Shown here: piece after piece, positions 46,821-60,000 of the stretch
Layout: every line of letters starts with the position of its first letter
How positions within the stretch are numbered: position 1 is the first letter of the stretch
Source of the DNA: Usnea hakonensis
Taxonomy: Eukaryota; Ascomycota; Lecanoromycetes; Lecanorales; Parmeliaceae
Length of the DNA stretch: 64,000 nt
Direction: 5' to 3'
Assembly (NCBI GenBank): GCA_013423325.1
Contig: BLJB01000043.1
Span: 186,001-250,000, forward strand
Made by a program: the position numbers and the translations under genes
The notes under the pieces: generated by a model
What the model was told of the DNA's origin: nothing
Databases searched by the model: none
The model's input: the letters and a program-made list of their open reading frames with translations, nothing else

Positions 46821-49647
46821 CTACAATCTGGACTCAATGCCCGCAAGATGCTGTTCCCCGGGCCAATGAGCTTCAGGCCAGACATGTCGCATAGCCTCCC
46901 ATATATGCCCAACATGAATTATCTCCAGCCCCTCCTTCACCTCTTCTGGCAGATCTTTTACGTCCTTCCGATTATTGTTGGGTAATAGGACTGTCCTGAC
47001 TCCTGCCCTCAAAGCACCGATCAACTTTTCCTTGATACCGCCTACAGGCATGACCCTGCCTCTCAGGCTGACTTCACCTGTCATGGCAATTGTAGGAGGG
47101 ACTGCTTTGCCGCTGAACAGCGAGATAAGGGCGATTGTGTGCGCCAAGCCTGCGGACGGACCATCCTTTGGGATAGCACCGCTAGGACAATGGACATGGA
47201 CACTGCGGTTCTTCATGATATCTTCGTTCGCGTCTGCTGTCAAGCCAAGTTCAAATGAATGCGCCTTGACCCATGTCAGAGCTACCTCAACGCTTTCCTT
47301 CAGCACATCGCCGAGCTTTCCTGTTAGCTGCACACGGCCTGAGCCAGGCATATCCGCAACTTCGATGAAAAGAATACTGCCTTGACCGCCGGAGCTGTAT
47401 GCAACAAGGCCTGTGACAATGCCAGGGACAGATTTCTTTTCTGCAATTTCCTCATCGAAGCGCTCGATGCCGAGGATCTCTTCGAGATCAGACACAGAAA
47501 CGTGGGGATCATACTTGTTGAGAGTAGCGTTGTCTTTAGCATCAGCATATTCAACGGCTTTATAGCGGCAGACAGAGCCAATCTCGCGCTCAAGGTTGCG
47601 AACCCCAGATTCGCGCGTGTATGAAGTAATGATTGTATCGACGACACTGTCATTTAAATGAATGTCGGAGGTGGAAAGGGCATTGGTAGCGATTTGCTTG
47701 GGGATGAGATGCTGATTCGCAATATGGCGTTTCTCAACGGTGGTGTAGCCAGATAATTGGATCGTCTCCATCCTGTCAAGGAGAGGAGGAGGTATGGTAT
47801 CCAAGCTGTTTGCTGTGGCGATGAAGAGAACCTTGCTGAGATCTATTGGGATGTTGATGTAGTGGTCGCTGAATGAGTGGTTTTGTTCGGGGTCCAAGAC
47901 TTCCAGCATGGCAGCTGATGGATCTCCGTGGAAGTTAGAGCCGCCCACTTTATCGATCTCATCCAGCAGGAACACTGGATTGTTTACGCCAACCTTCTTG
48001 AGGCCATTGACGATCAATCCAGGCATTGCAGCGACATAAGTCCTTCTGTGGCCCCGGATCTCTGCCTCATCACGCACACCTCCAAGCGAGATGCGATGAA
48101 ATTTTCGTCCCAGCGCAGTGGCCACGGACTTCGCAAGACTAGTCTTCCCTGTGCCTGGAGGGCCGACAAGAAGCAAAATCGGGGATTTGTCGACCCTGCG
48201 TTTGCTCTGGAGTATCTGTATCTTAGTCGAATCAACCTCGCCCTCTTCTCGTAGAGTTTCTGATTTGTCGTCTTCCTCTGGAGCAGCCTCTTCCCTCGCT
48301 CTGGCAATCTGGGCCTCTATGTCCGAATTGACCGCTTGTTTGAGTCTCAGGACAGCGAGATACTCCAACAAACGCTTCTTGATCTTCTGCAGACCATAAT
48401 GGTCATCATCAAGCTGCTTTCGTGCCCGCTTCAATGTTTCTACCCCAAGCTGGTCTTCGGTTGCAGCACTCCACGGAACCTCGGCAAGTGTCTCGATGTA
48501 GGTCCTGCAAACCCCGTATTCGGCCTGCGCCGGATTCATCTTATTCAGTCTCTTCAGCTCTCGGTCTGCCACTTTTTGAGCTTCGGGCGTGAGCCGAGCC
48601 TCTTTTATCTTCTTTTTGAGTTCTTCAATTTCGTTTGGCTCTTGGTCCGCACCTTCATCACCTGCCCCTGGAGCAGAGAAGCCAGGGGTGAAATTTCCGA
48701 AGCGGTTCATCGCTCGACTGATCAAAGCATCCCTATCTTTGCGACTGATATTGTTTATGTTTAGACCTTGGTTCGATGGGATCGTGCTCGTGATTGCTGT
48801 AATCTTGACAGTCCCTTTCATGCCTTGTATCTGCCGAGTCAGCAAATCAATGACTTGATTCAATCTGTCTTTTACGTCCAAGGCAGCCAAGATTCGTAGC
48901 TTTTCCTCCAAAGAAGCTTCGACAATGTTAGCCATGAAATCCGCAAGCACACCAGCATCTGCTAGCCCCTTTTTCGACACGTAGAGGCCTAGACGTCTGG
49001 CAAGAAGGGGCGACAGATTTGTAGAAGATCGGGGCAGGAATGAGGCAATTTGAACGAGGTTAAGGAGTTCGCGAGATAGCTGTTTGAGGTGCTCGAACAA
49101 AGCTTGCATTTCAGTGTCTGCCACCGCCACTAGAGAGAGATATTAACGCGTGGTCTCAGCAATTACATCCGATGTACATACCCTCTTCGTCCAGATAGGC
49201 CACCTCTGCCTCAAAATATGGCCTCATCTGGGTGAATCTGTCGATTCTAAATCTCCTGACACCTTCCACGATTAATGACAAATCATCGGCTCTGCGCCCT
49301 TGGACACCAGAGATCTTGGCCACTGTGCCATACATGAACAGGTCTCGATGATCGGCATCGCCGGGATTGACTTCGTCATCGTCAATTCGTCGCATCTTCT
49401 TCGGGGCTCCATCTTCAAGCAGTTGCTGGCCGTCGGACCGGAGCAGAGGAGAATTGATGGGCACACATCCAATGGAGATGGCGGTGGCGTCTGGCCTAGG
49501 GCGTCTGTCTTTGGTAAAGACAGAGGTGAGAAGTGCTGGTATGTCTGTTCGATTGGCGACTGGTATCCGAAGGGTGATTCCAGGTAACAGAACGGATCCT
49601 TTAGGTAAGGGGAGGATCGGGAGAGTCTGGGACTTATTCTGGCCCAT
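46821..49647 (-). CDS. Lon protease, peroxisomal type (PTS1)
   Basis: ATP-dependent serine protease for protein quality control. Minus-strand exons 49647-49182 and 49129-46821 give 924 aa. The Lon N-terminal substrate domain begins at the start (LPILPLPKGSVLLPGITLRI) without a mitochondrial presequence. The AAA+ module has Walker A GPPGTGKTS at about residue 477, Walker B VFLLDEIDKVG, and sensor IATANSLDTIP. The protease domain carries the Ser-Lys dyad in PKDGPSAGLAH (about residue 812) and VGGIKEKLIGA (about residue 854). The protein ends ESRL; the final Ser-Arg-Leu is a type 1 peroxisomal targeting signal. No presequence plus PTS1 points to the peroxisomal Lon, distinct from mitochondrial Pim1. 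Confidence 0.95.
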
Positions 49648-51252
49648 GATGATGATGGGCAGCTGAGGATCTCAACCTTCGTGGACTTTAGAGTAACGAG
49701 ACAAATTAGGTGACGAGTGTAAAGAGCGGAAGCCCTAAATATACGTGAAAGAGGTCCACTGCTTTTTGGAGTGATATACTTAGGAATCTCCCAAAATGAT
49801 GATGTTCATCATTGTTCCAGATGACCTTAAGAGCCCTCTCTAAAGTAGCCGAGGCCCAATTTTACGCGTTCGTAAGTCTAGAGTACCGTACTTACCTAAG
49901 AACCTTCCGGAGATAAGGGCATAGGGATCTAACCATTTTCGGTTAAAATGTAATTCGAAAATCTTTCGTTTGACCTCCACACTTTCGCTACCAAATTATC
50001 TACATCGCACAGCAATATAACATCCATGCAGTTGGACAAGAGCTAATTTTCATTTGAAGACGAGTACGGAGTAGCCGTAATCACTTCGCATGATGCCACT
50101 TGCAATGGCATCACTTGATTCCATTGCTTCCTAGAGATTCCATGGAAGCTGGACCCAGCTTTTACTTTTAAAGGTTCCAATTGCTGCCCTCATTTGTGGC
50201 GCTTCAAAAATGGTTGATTAAGTCGTGGCCTGGTTCGCAATACCCTCTCGTTTCTGGTCTAGAGGTCTCATGCAACAGCACATGAACCACATGCAATGCG
50301 TCGTGCCGCTTCCGAGGAGTGAGAAAGAGCTTTGCCGTTAGCCCTCAAAACTCATAAGATTCCCTCCTCAATCTACTGATTCTCGTCGCTGGAAGCCACT
50401 TTAGGCCTACAGCGCAACCTCGATTTTCCAATTTCGGGAGCTACGAAAGACACAAAGGTCTTCATTGTGTTGACTATACGATACCTATGTCACATCACAA
50501 GATACTCATTCTAGCCTTTCACATCTGGTGATCAATTTTCTAGTTCTCAAGGCATTCGACAGTTGGGATACGGACTGTCTCTCGAAGATTTGCCTCTGTC
50601 CCTCGCGTTACGACAACAGCAATGATGCATGCTTTGCCAAGTACGGAAACATTAGCGCAAGACTAGGTGGCAGCAAGCATATCAGATGCAGCACAGCGTG
50701 CATTCGAGACTTGAAAATTTGCTAGGATACATGAAAGAAGATGAATTCAATGACTAAGGAACACAAGAGGGAACTCAAGCCAACCATCCAGCGCCGGGAA
50801 TCAGAGCCCAAGAAACGATTTCACCTACATTGTTCAAGAGCGATAAGACGTTGAGTAAGTCCTCATCTCGAAACTCCCTCTCTCTTAGCAACAGATTCAA
50901 TGATGATTCAACCAAAAAAGTATAGTTCAGCTGATGGTCCCAGGACCAGATGAACGAAGAAAATGTAATCATCTTTCGCTCCTATCTGAGAATCATTCGC
51001 TTTCACAACGTACCCGCTCAATTTTTCATGCTGAGGGCATTTGGCTAACGTCATCATGCTTGAGTGTAGTTGTTCATCCGTCCCGTTGGAAGTCGTCGAG
51101 GTCTCAAATGCCATTTCCTGTGATCTGAAAACATCCTACCATTCAAAGGTGGCCAAGGTTACTTAGAAAAGGCCGAGCTTTGGATTTCAGAATAGATACT
51201 TTATTAGCTACTCCATATCTAACTACCAACAGCCCAACAGCATCTGTCTCTG
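49648..51252. other. Intergenic upstream of Lon, no gene recognised
   Basis: A 1.6-kb gap between the Lon start and the DBP10 stop. Open frames are under 70 codons and unconvincing. It should contain the Lon promoter and the DBP10 3' region. Confidence 0.5.
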
Positions 51253-54202
51253 CTACCTCTTCTTCCTGGGCCTGGCGTTCTTCTCCTTTTTCTTCTCCTT
51301 TAATCCCCTCTCTTTTCTCACGTCGTCAACCCCTTTGATCTCACTCCTTCCCTTGCCCTCTCTAAACCTTCCCCTTCTCTCTTCTTTCGCCTTATCAACC
51401 ATCTTTCTCCTCTTGTAGAAGTCATCCCTGTACTTATCCGCATCTTTCGGCGCATCTTCCCTCTTATGCTTCCACCTCTTGCCTCCGCCTCCTCCATTGG
51501 CCCTATTGCTAGCATTCTCCGCTTCGCCGATGTGCGGAAGTCGGTCGATCTTGTTCGACTTCCTCCATGCCTCGAATCTGCCACTCCTGAAGCTCGCCGC
51601 AATTTTCTGCCCGCTCTCTCCTCTAATCATCTTGGCCCCTTTACTGCCATCCTCATCGTTAGCTCTCGAAACGTATTTCTTGCTTTTCTTATCCCAACGC
51701 ATGCCACTAGGACGGCTCGGCTGTGCAAACCCCTTGGCGCCATCGTCGGTCGCCAGGTCCATCGCGACATCTCGGGCTGCGAGGACGAAATTGTTGGAGT
51801 TCCCACCAGAGTGCACCCCATATCCCCGATCTTCTGCTAGATTGATGGAAGTTGGAGTGTACGACATGAAGAACGAGGGATCTTTGAAGCCATCGGCTTT
51901 GTTTCCGGACCCCTTGATGGGCTCGGACTGGGTGAAGGTCACCTCAAGCTCGTCTTCGGAGGCAGAGTCCATGTTTGCATCAAGTTCTGGTGGCTCTCTT
52001 TCGTCGGGAACAAGATCGTAGGGCTTTTCAACGGTCGTACTGGGAACAATGTCCTCGGAAGACATCTCGAGCTCTGCATGTTGTAGTGCGTCTTTTCTTC
52101 GACGCTGATTGTCTACGGTCAGTCTTCTTTTCTTCATGACTTCTGCAGCTTCACTAGTAGCACCTCGTTTGCCAATTTCAAAGACAGTCTCATGGGGTCT
52201 GAAGCCGCTCACACGGGCAAGCATTCTGTTTCTTTCGATCTCAGTGTCATTCGTACTGGCTTGGAATAGCGGATGCGATGCCATCCAGCTCTTGGACGCG
52301 GTGGCTTCTTTCGCTCTCCTCGCAGATTCGCTCGAAGCCGCATTTCGCGTCTTCAAGTAGAGCTTCTCGCCCTTCGTCGCCACAGATCGCAATGTCAGCA
52401 GCTCTGAGTCTTCGTCGAGCAGCTTACTGACCCCTTCGCAATTTCTTTCCAATTGGTCCCTCACGAAGCTGCCAACAACAACGTCTTCGGCGTAATTCAG
52501 AGGATTGCCGCCATCGTGGCCGAGCACCAATCTTCTTCCGAGAAAAAGCTGTAGATCCAGTAGGTATGGCGCATCGGATTCTCGAACCAAACTATAGCTC
52601 CAACCTTTTTTTCCAGCTCTTGCTGTCCGTCCCACTCGATGTACAAAGATCTTTGGCTGAGCTGGGAAGTCGTAGTTGATGACGTTTGCTAGAACAGGAA
52701 TATCGATACCTCTCGCTGCGACATCGGTCACCACTAAAATATGAGTCATGCCGGTTCGGAAGTCCTGCACTTGCATCTTTCTTGCTGTCTGGTCCAAGGA
52801 ACCATAAGCATGGGACACAGAGAATCCTGATTGCCGCAGAAGGGCCGCGAGATAGTCTACATGGTGCTTGGTGGCAGCAAAGATAATGGTAGAGTGCTCT
52901 GTAGGTGAATCACGTGGCTTCGTACCATCACCGTCTCCCCGCTTTCTCTTTTTTTTGTGCATACTGGCTTCCTCTTTGGCTCGACTTGCTGCCTCTGTCT
53001 GGCCCGTTGGGATCTTGATGACGTCCTGTGCAATGCTCCAACATCAACAGATGCACCATCGACGTAGTTTGCATTAACTTACATTCAATATATGCATCAA
53101 TGCCCCTTCCTTCTCTGCACTCTTCATAGTGAAGAATGCGCTTTGAAGATCAGGCGATATTTTGCTTTCGGCATCTAGCCTCACAAGGTTCGGCTCTTGT
53201 AGACCAGCTCTTGCAAATTCAACAAGCGACTTCGGAAGTGTAGCAGAGAACAGTAGGGTTTGTCTCGATTGAGGTAGAGCATGTAGAATCTCGGTCAATT
53301 GTGCTGCAAAACCCATCTCAAACAAGCGATCGGCTTCATCGAAGACTACGTATCGTATGGATGACAGGTCCAGTCCCATTTCCACTTTCAGATGCTTCGA
53401 ATTCCTGTCAGCGCAAGTAATTAAGACTTTCTAGGCAGTAGACCCACCAAGAACCTTCCGGGGGTGGCAATCACAACATCTGGATTTGACGACATAAAGC
53501 TGAATGAAGTAAAAGGTCGGAATCAGCATTTCAAGGTTTTAATTTGCCTGACAGGTTACCAAACCCCCAAGCGTAGTCAAATGGTACGTACGAAAATTGT
53601 TCTTCTAATGAATCTCCTCCCACGAGCAGTACACATTTCAGATCTGTCCCTCTTCCAAACTCTTTGACCACTTTCAGCGTCTGCAAAGCGAGCTCCCTAG
53701 ATGGAGACAGAATCAAGGCTCTTGCCCCCACTTTAGCACTGTGACTCTTTAGCTTTTCAAACATTGGTATGACAAAAGCCGCGGTTTTCCCCGATCCAGT
53801 CCTAGCCATCCCTACGACATCTTGTCCGTCAATGACGAGAGGTATGGTTTTCCGCTGGATTGGCGTTGGCACAGAGAAGCCCTTTCGTGTGATTGCTTTT
53901 AGCAAGTTTGAGCTGAGACCCATAGCCTGAAATCCACCACCCTTCTTCACACTGCGGCCCTTGATATTCGATGCTTTGCGATTTGACGCCGCTTGCGTTT
54001 CCGCAATGAAACCCGCATCATCTGAGCTGAAATCTCCTTCCAGATCGGGCATGTCCCCAGCTTCCAGCATTCGAGCTTTGCGGTCTGGATGCTGCGTTTG
54101 CCCCTCGTCGTCAGAGCCGGCGCTGCTGCCATCATGAAAAAGCGCTCCTGCTATATCAATCTCATTTTCTGAGGCCGCCGGAGAAGGTGCTCGGTGAGGC
54201 AT
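51253..54202 (-). CDS. DBP10: ATP-dependent RNA helicase DBP10
   Basis: DEAD-box helicase of 60S ribosome assembly in the nucleolus. Minus-strand exons are 54202-53592, 53499-53448 (52 nt), 53394-53083 and 53025-51253 (915 aa). The Q motif is GFSVPTPIQ, motif I ARTGSGKTAAF, motif Ib TPGRFLH, motif II DEAD, motif III SAT, then ARGIDIPVL and HRVGRTARAG. The second intron acceptor is set before CATCTG because that gives GRFLHLKVEMGLDLSS in frame, while the more 5' AG would not. After the helicase core comes the DBP10 C-terminal region and a strongly basic tail ending RPRKKR, typical of the family. The start ATG at 54202 has a stop-free acidic N-terminus. It is divergent from RPA2 with 394 bp between starts. 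Confidence 0.93.
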
Positions 54203-54596
54203 TGCGACAGGGTTTGCAAACCACCCCCCCTCCTGCGAGATTTGATCAACTTTTCTCGAGCACTGCCTCGGATAATTGAAAGATCGGCGGATGGGCAAAT
54301 CTCGGGCCGTTTTGATCCTAGCTCTTCTCCCACAGCAGTGTGCTAATAGGGTAAACATCGGTACAACTAGCGCGCTTGAATCCACTTTACACGTCTTCCT
54401 CAGACGCGACGTAAACAGCGAAATATCATGCATTTGAGTGGAATCGAAACGACCAGTAGCCGAGCTCTCTCCATTTCGAACTGAATCTTAGTTCCAGAAG
54501 CTGCAGGTCTCTTGCTAAAATCCAAAGCATAAAGTGTTTTACTACAAAAGACTTCCACCCTTCCTTACCTAGCCAGCCCTCAAAGTGACCCTCAGT
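54203..54596. promoter_or_regulatory. Bidirectional promoter region, DBP10 and RPA2
   Basis: Both genes start from this 394-bp interval. No clear TATA box or named site is visible. Confidence 0.55.
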
Positions 54597-55607
54597 ATGG
54601 GTGAGTAGGTATCGACGATAGTGTTTGACTGCTGCTAAGACAGGAATTCTACAGATTACGGTGGCGGCTACTCTACAACATCCTATGGAGCTCAAGGCGG
54701 AGCAGGAGGAGGGGGCTTCATGGGAGGTTCACAGGGAGGAAGCCAGGGTGCGGCTGGGAAGGTGACCCATTTATACTGAGGATTGTTTTATACCCTTAGC
54801 TGAGTTGTCGATTAGGGAACATACGGCAAAGACACCCTCAGACCTGTCACCATAAAGCAAGTCCTAGACGCACAACAACCACATCCAGACGCAGAGTTCA
54901 AAATTGACGATGTTGAGATCACACAGGTGCCGTATTTGAAAGTCTACACTACGCCCCGTCCTCGACTAAGGCACATCAAACAGATATCCTTTGTCGGACA
55001 AATACGCAACATATCGACACAAACAACAAACGTAACCTACAAACTCGATGATGGCACCGGCACGATAGAAGTGAAACAGTGGATCGACGCCGATGCTTCC
55101 ATGGATACCACTACCGACGCCACCATTTCAAAACCGAAGCTTCTCGAGAACGAGTGGGCCCGTGTCTGGGGCCGCCTGAAGGCTTTCAACAATAAACGCC
55201 ACGTCGGAGCCCACGTTATTAGACCTATTGCTGACAAGATGGAGATTACATATCACCTCCTAGAAGCAACATATGTCCATCTCTACTTCGTCAAAGGTCC
55301 ATTGGATCAGATCAAAGCGGAGGGCGGCGGAGCTCAGGGTGCCGCAGGTGAGGTCGGCTACGGTGGTGGTGGAGATACAGGGATGAATGGACAACAGCGA
55401 ATGCCTAATGTCAGCGTTGCAGCGCGGAGAGTGTACCAGACACTAAGGGAAAGTCGGCAAAACAATGAGGGACTGCATGTGCAGAATATAGCAGCCCAGG
55501 TGAACATGAACGTTGCCGATGTAAGGAAGGCCGGGGACGAGTTATTGAGCCACAGCATGATTTTTACAACGGTGGACGATGATACGTGGGCGTTGTTAGA
55601 GTTCTGA
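54597..55607 (+). CDS. RFA2: Replication protein A 32-kDa subunit (RPA2)
   Basis: Middle subunit of the single-stranded DNA-binding RPA complex in replication, repair and checkpoint signalling. Exons are 54597-54600 (ATG plus G), 54655-54761 and 54816-55607, giving 300 aa. The 4-nt first coding exon yields MDYGGGYSTTSYGAQ, a Gly/Ser-rich phosphorylation-type N-terminus. The OB fold follows from about residue 45: TLRPVTIKQVLDAQQ, ISFVGQIRNISTQTTNVTYKLDDGTG, and VWGRLKAFNNKRHVGAHVIRPI. A Gly-rich linker then leads to the C-terminal winged helix (about residues 225-300) that binds repair partners, with VYQTLRE and GLHVQNIAAQVNM. It converges with the mitochondrial uL23m gene. Confidence 0.93.
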
Positions 55608-55744
55608 GGTGGCCTAAATAGCTTCGAATAATCTGGGTATCTATACCTGATATGTAATACTTCTGCATCACTCGGCACACCGTATACACCCCTCAACTTC
55701 CCTCTCTCTTGATCTTCCCTCTTCCAACCAACATTCTCGCCTCC

Positions 55745-56531
55745 TCAACTGCCCTCCCGCCCCTGCACCCCCATCACCGCCGCAGCCGTTCCCCCATTCT
55801 CCTCCCAACTAGGCTTCCACCTCACCTTCCCCTGCAACAACAACCGCGCCCTCTTCTTCAAACTCCCCGCATCCTCCGGATCCAACGTATGCGCCTGGTC
55901 CTGCTTCCGCCTCTTCCGAGACTCCTCCGCTTCCTTCCTCCTCGCCTGGAGCGCCTTCTCCTTCTCCTTCGACTCCTTCTCCTCCTCGGGCCACACAAAC
56001 GGCCCCTGGCCCTCCACCCCCGATACCAATTCGACCGTCATCTTCTTCTGTGCGCTGGCGCGGCCGACGCGGCCCGTTCGTCTGTCTTTGCTGATTTTGC
56101 CGTGGATGATGAAGGAGCGGACGCGTAGGACTTGCACGCCGTAGACGTGGTAGAGGTAGTCTTTGAGGTCGAGCTTGTTGAGCGAGAGTGGGGTGAGGAA
56201 GGAGGCGAAGTGGGCGGATCGGCTGGGCGTGCGGAGGAGGGTGAGGGTGAAGTTAGGTCTGTGTGCGGATGTGGGGGAGACGGGGGTTAGCCTTTTGGTC
56301 TTTTTGTGTGCACCGATGGTTATGAAGAGGTGAGGTAGGATGGGGTAGGGTAAGAGGGGCGGCTAACAGGAACACCTGCTTTTCTCCCCTTGGAGGCCTG
56401 AAGCGATCCGGTTGGAGAGGGCGGAGAGGCAGTGGGTAGGGTTTTCGGAGACGAGCTGGATTAGGGCGGATACGGATCGCAGGGGAAACGCTGGGTACGG
56501 AGGTTTTTACGAGGGCGTTAATTGGTTTCAT
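55745..56531 (-). CDS. Mitochondrial ribosomal protein uL23m
   Basis: Large-subunit mitochondrial ribosomal protein at the tunnel exit (Mrp20 type). Minus-strand exons 56531-56368 and 56258-55745 give 225 aa. The N-terminal about 50 residues are Arg/Pro-rich and lack acidic residues, fitting a presequence. The donor is a GTTAGC at 56367; it restores KQVFLPNFTLTLLRTP, the conserved start of the uL23 fold. Next is LNKLDLKDYLYHVYGVQVLRVRSF, then a basic loop, KKMTVEL and PFVWPEE, all familiar from fungal homologues. The last 70 residues are charged, a mitochondrial extension. Translated from the opposite strand to RPA2, with 137 bp between stops. Assignment is from remembered sequence. Confidence 0.88.
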
Positions 56532-57055
56532 GATGGACTTATGTTTGAAGATTCAGAAACAGAGGCTATGGAGTTGAGGGAGCTTTGCGCTTTGGCGCCA
56601 AGACATTTTATACCGAGGTCGCAGAGGTCCAGATCGATAAATCACGAGCTTAGATATTATATTCGATGTCAAGAATAAGTACGTAGAGAATTGTGATATA
56701 GCTGAGGTTTCTCTATCTAAGTACCAACTAATTAAAGCAGTGAGTATGTCTGACCGCAGCCAGTTTCATACCACTTATTGCAAACTGCCATCATGTCTCT
56801 ATGCTCAATCCTGTATCCTAAGGGCATTTTCTACCATCATGTGCTTTCCCTTATCAACAAACATATCGTTGATTGAGCGAGAGAGCCATTTGAAGTTTGC
56901 TCAGATGCGGCTGGAGAGAATAGAACGTCGATGCCATGGAACAGAAGCCAATGAAGATTTTTACGCCATGCATCGTGCTTGTATCGTCGTCTTGGCTTGG
57001 CCATTTCTGTCTTGAAATTCTGATGCACCTCTGAGGGTGCTCGATCTGTGCGTGC
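56532..57055. other. Intergenic, upstream of uL23m and 3' of the next gene
   Basis: Minor open frames here look non-coding. This interval should hold the uL23m promoter and the 3' region of the following minus-strand gene. Confidence 0.5.
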
Positions 57056-60000
57056 TCAGACCACAACCATATCCTCGTCATCGACAATCTCTGTATGGTC
57101 CGTGTCATCGCTGTCATCATCATCATCCTCCTCCCTTTCCTCCTCCTCCTCCTCCTCCGCCTCTTCATCGCTGAAGAAGTCAGCGTAACTTTCGTCTTGC
57201 ACGACCATCTTCCCGCTCCCCTTTGCGACTCGACGGGCCTCGTTGGCAGCCGCCTCGTTTGCTTCTTCGATTCGTTCTTGTGCCTCTACCTGCCTCCGCG
57301 CGAATGTCTCTTCATCATCACTATCCACTGATGCAGTCACCGTTGTGAAGCCATCACTCATAGAAAGGTCCACAGAGTCGGCGGCATGCACATGACCCCG
57401 ACGGATTGCATCAGAAAACCCACGATTGGTCGCTGTAGACGCATTGAAGGTACTGGCACTTCCATCACTAACCAACTCGAACTCGCTGGGCGTTTTGATG
57501 CTGCTAGCAGGTGTTGATCCGTCATGAATTCCGGGACCGGCCGTCGTGAAACCATGCTCTGCAGTGGGAAGGTCGTCATTGTATACTCCCATCGATCCGT
57601 CATCATTACCACCAGCCCAGAGTGGGAGATACTTCCACTCACTCTCTTCAAGGCAAACGAGCGTGTTAACAATACCGAGTTCAAGGGGTTCTTTCAAACA
57701 TCCGCGATCCGAGGAGCGTAATTTGTTACCTGCAAAAGTCTCGATATAGTTTTGAGCCTGGTGGAAAAACCTTCTATCATCGAAGAATTTGGTGTAATCC
57801 CTGGGCTTCACCATTTCCCGTTCCTGCTGTATCTGCTTGTCTTCATTCCAGGGGTCATAAAGGTCATCGTCAGCCCAGGCAACACGTTCTACGAAATGCG
57901 GAACCCTCTCCTTGGGTGCAGGTTTGATTGGGACAAACCTTTCCTCACGGGGCACCAAATCTTGTAGGGCATTATCTGCGCAACTGAGATGATCACTGAA
58001 GCCACGCCAAGGGTCGATTTTTGCTGCAATCCCCTCATTTCCACGTTCATACGACCCATCTGATGAACTGTCGGCAGCTGACCTTCGATCCGTCGACAAA
58101 GAAGAGACATAGAGGTTGTCTACGCTCTTGCGCACATGAGCTACAGGATCATCCCTTGCTACTCCAAAAGGCCATTTTGCACGTGGTCCGGTTTCAGAAT
58201 CCTCACCATCTGGAGGCGAGAGTGTATCAAGAAAACCTTGCGTACGCTTTAAGGGTTTTGGGACATCGATAGGCCGAGTTGCTGTTGAAAACGAGACTTC
58301 GTTGCTACCTTCAATTCCTTGGACGCTATCTATGGTACGATCCGGCAGTGCGTATAAATGCTTCGGCAGAGGTTCGAATTGCGACTTTGATTCAGCATTG
58401 CGAATATCATCGTCTAGGGTGGATTCAAACAATAAGTCAACGGGCTTTTTTCGCTTTTTCGTCCCGTCGATGGTACGATGTGGCAGCTTGTGCATCAGAA
58501 CCGAGGATGGACCGGCTTTCGACTCTGACTGGGCACTGATAGAAGTGTGCTTCAGGACAGACGCTTGGTCAAGTTGACTTTGACCGGCGCTTATGAAGAC
58601 TGTAAGCGAAGCATGTAAGACCTCGCGGTAGGTAGCTCGGTCTAACTCCTGCTTTTCGTTGTGGCTCAATTGATCCCCCTTCAGGCTCCATTCGTTTCCG
58701 ACGTCAAGATTTGACGGTTTTTGTAACGTAGTGATTGATCTCAATGCCTCCCAAAAAGTTCGTGATAGGATACGCTCATCTAGTGGCATGTTGGCCCACA
58801 CAGCAGCACGATCGAGTCGCGGTAGCAAGTCACGGCCTCCCTTCAAGGTTTCGAAGTCAGTATACTTCTCAATATTCTTATGACCATTATTAGGAGTGGC
58901 TTGCTTCTCAAGCATATCTTGCCACCCAAAAAATGACCTCAATAATAGGGCAGAAGAATTCCGAATTCGAAACTTACGTCTTGGTGGATGTCAGGCCCAG
59001 GGACACTGTCGTAGTCGACACAGAGTGTCGTGTAGATCGCTCCACGTACAAACTCCTTCAGTAAAACCTTCAACTCGTGGATCGTTTGCTGCATCTCGCG
59101 CTGCTGATATGCAGAAAGTTTTTGGACCTCAGGCAGATCGTCAATCCATTGCATGCCGTTGTCGACAAAATCTGCGAATTCTAGTTTCATGCGCTCTGAG
59201 AAGCTTTTGCTCGCATATTCAATGCGAGTGTGAATATGCTCTGGCAGTTCTTCCTTTTTGCGTCCAAACGTGCAACATTTGTGCACCCAGGGTTGTCGGG
59301 CCTGGCGAAGACTATCAAGAGCCTCCTCGCCAACCAAAATGGCGAAAGAGTCACGTGCAAGGTCGTAGTTTTGAAGCCCATCGGCAATTTGGTGGCTGAC
59401 TTCAGGTAACACTTCTAGGAAATTGGAGTTAGGGTAAGCGCGCAGCCAACGAATGATATAGTCCTCGAGTGGACTATGTGTGATCTCGAAGTTCTTTGCT
59501 ACAGCAAACGCAGTCCAAACTTTGATTGCTGAGTCGAGCTTTGGGTCGTTTCCTTGCAAGGCAGCGAGCACGCGTTCGATAGAGGAGCGATGACGCACAG
59601 GACTGTACTCCAACGCCATGACACTTGAAGGGATATCCTGCGACCTCCTACCCTCAGAATCTGAAGGGATTGGATTGATATCACCCAATTCCTGCCGATC
59701 TGTCAACCTATTGGATGTCTTCTGGTATTTAGCTGGCGAATCTAGACTTTCCGGACGGGCATACTCACAGCGTTTGATGACACAGAAGTGTACTCTTCCT
59801 CGCCTTTCACCAGGGTTCTCGCTACTTTCCAAATTTCGCTGGATTGATACCAGAGTCTGACACCCTCAGAACAGCATAACTCGGTGGTCAAATAGACGGC
59901 GTCTGCACAGTCCTGCAAATCAGCATGGCTTCCTCGAGGCGAGACCCTGAGTCTAGGAACCAATTTTGCTCTACACATGGCTCGTAGCTCATCAGGACTT

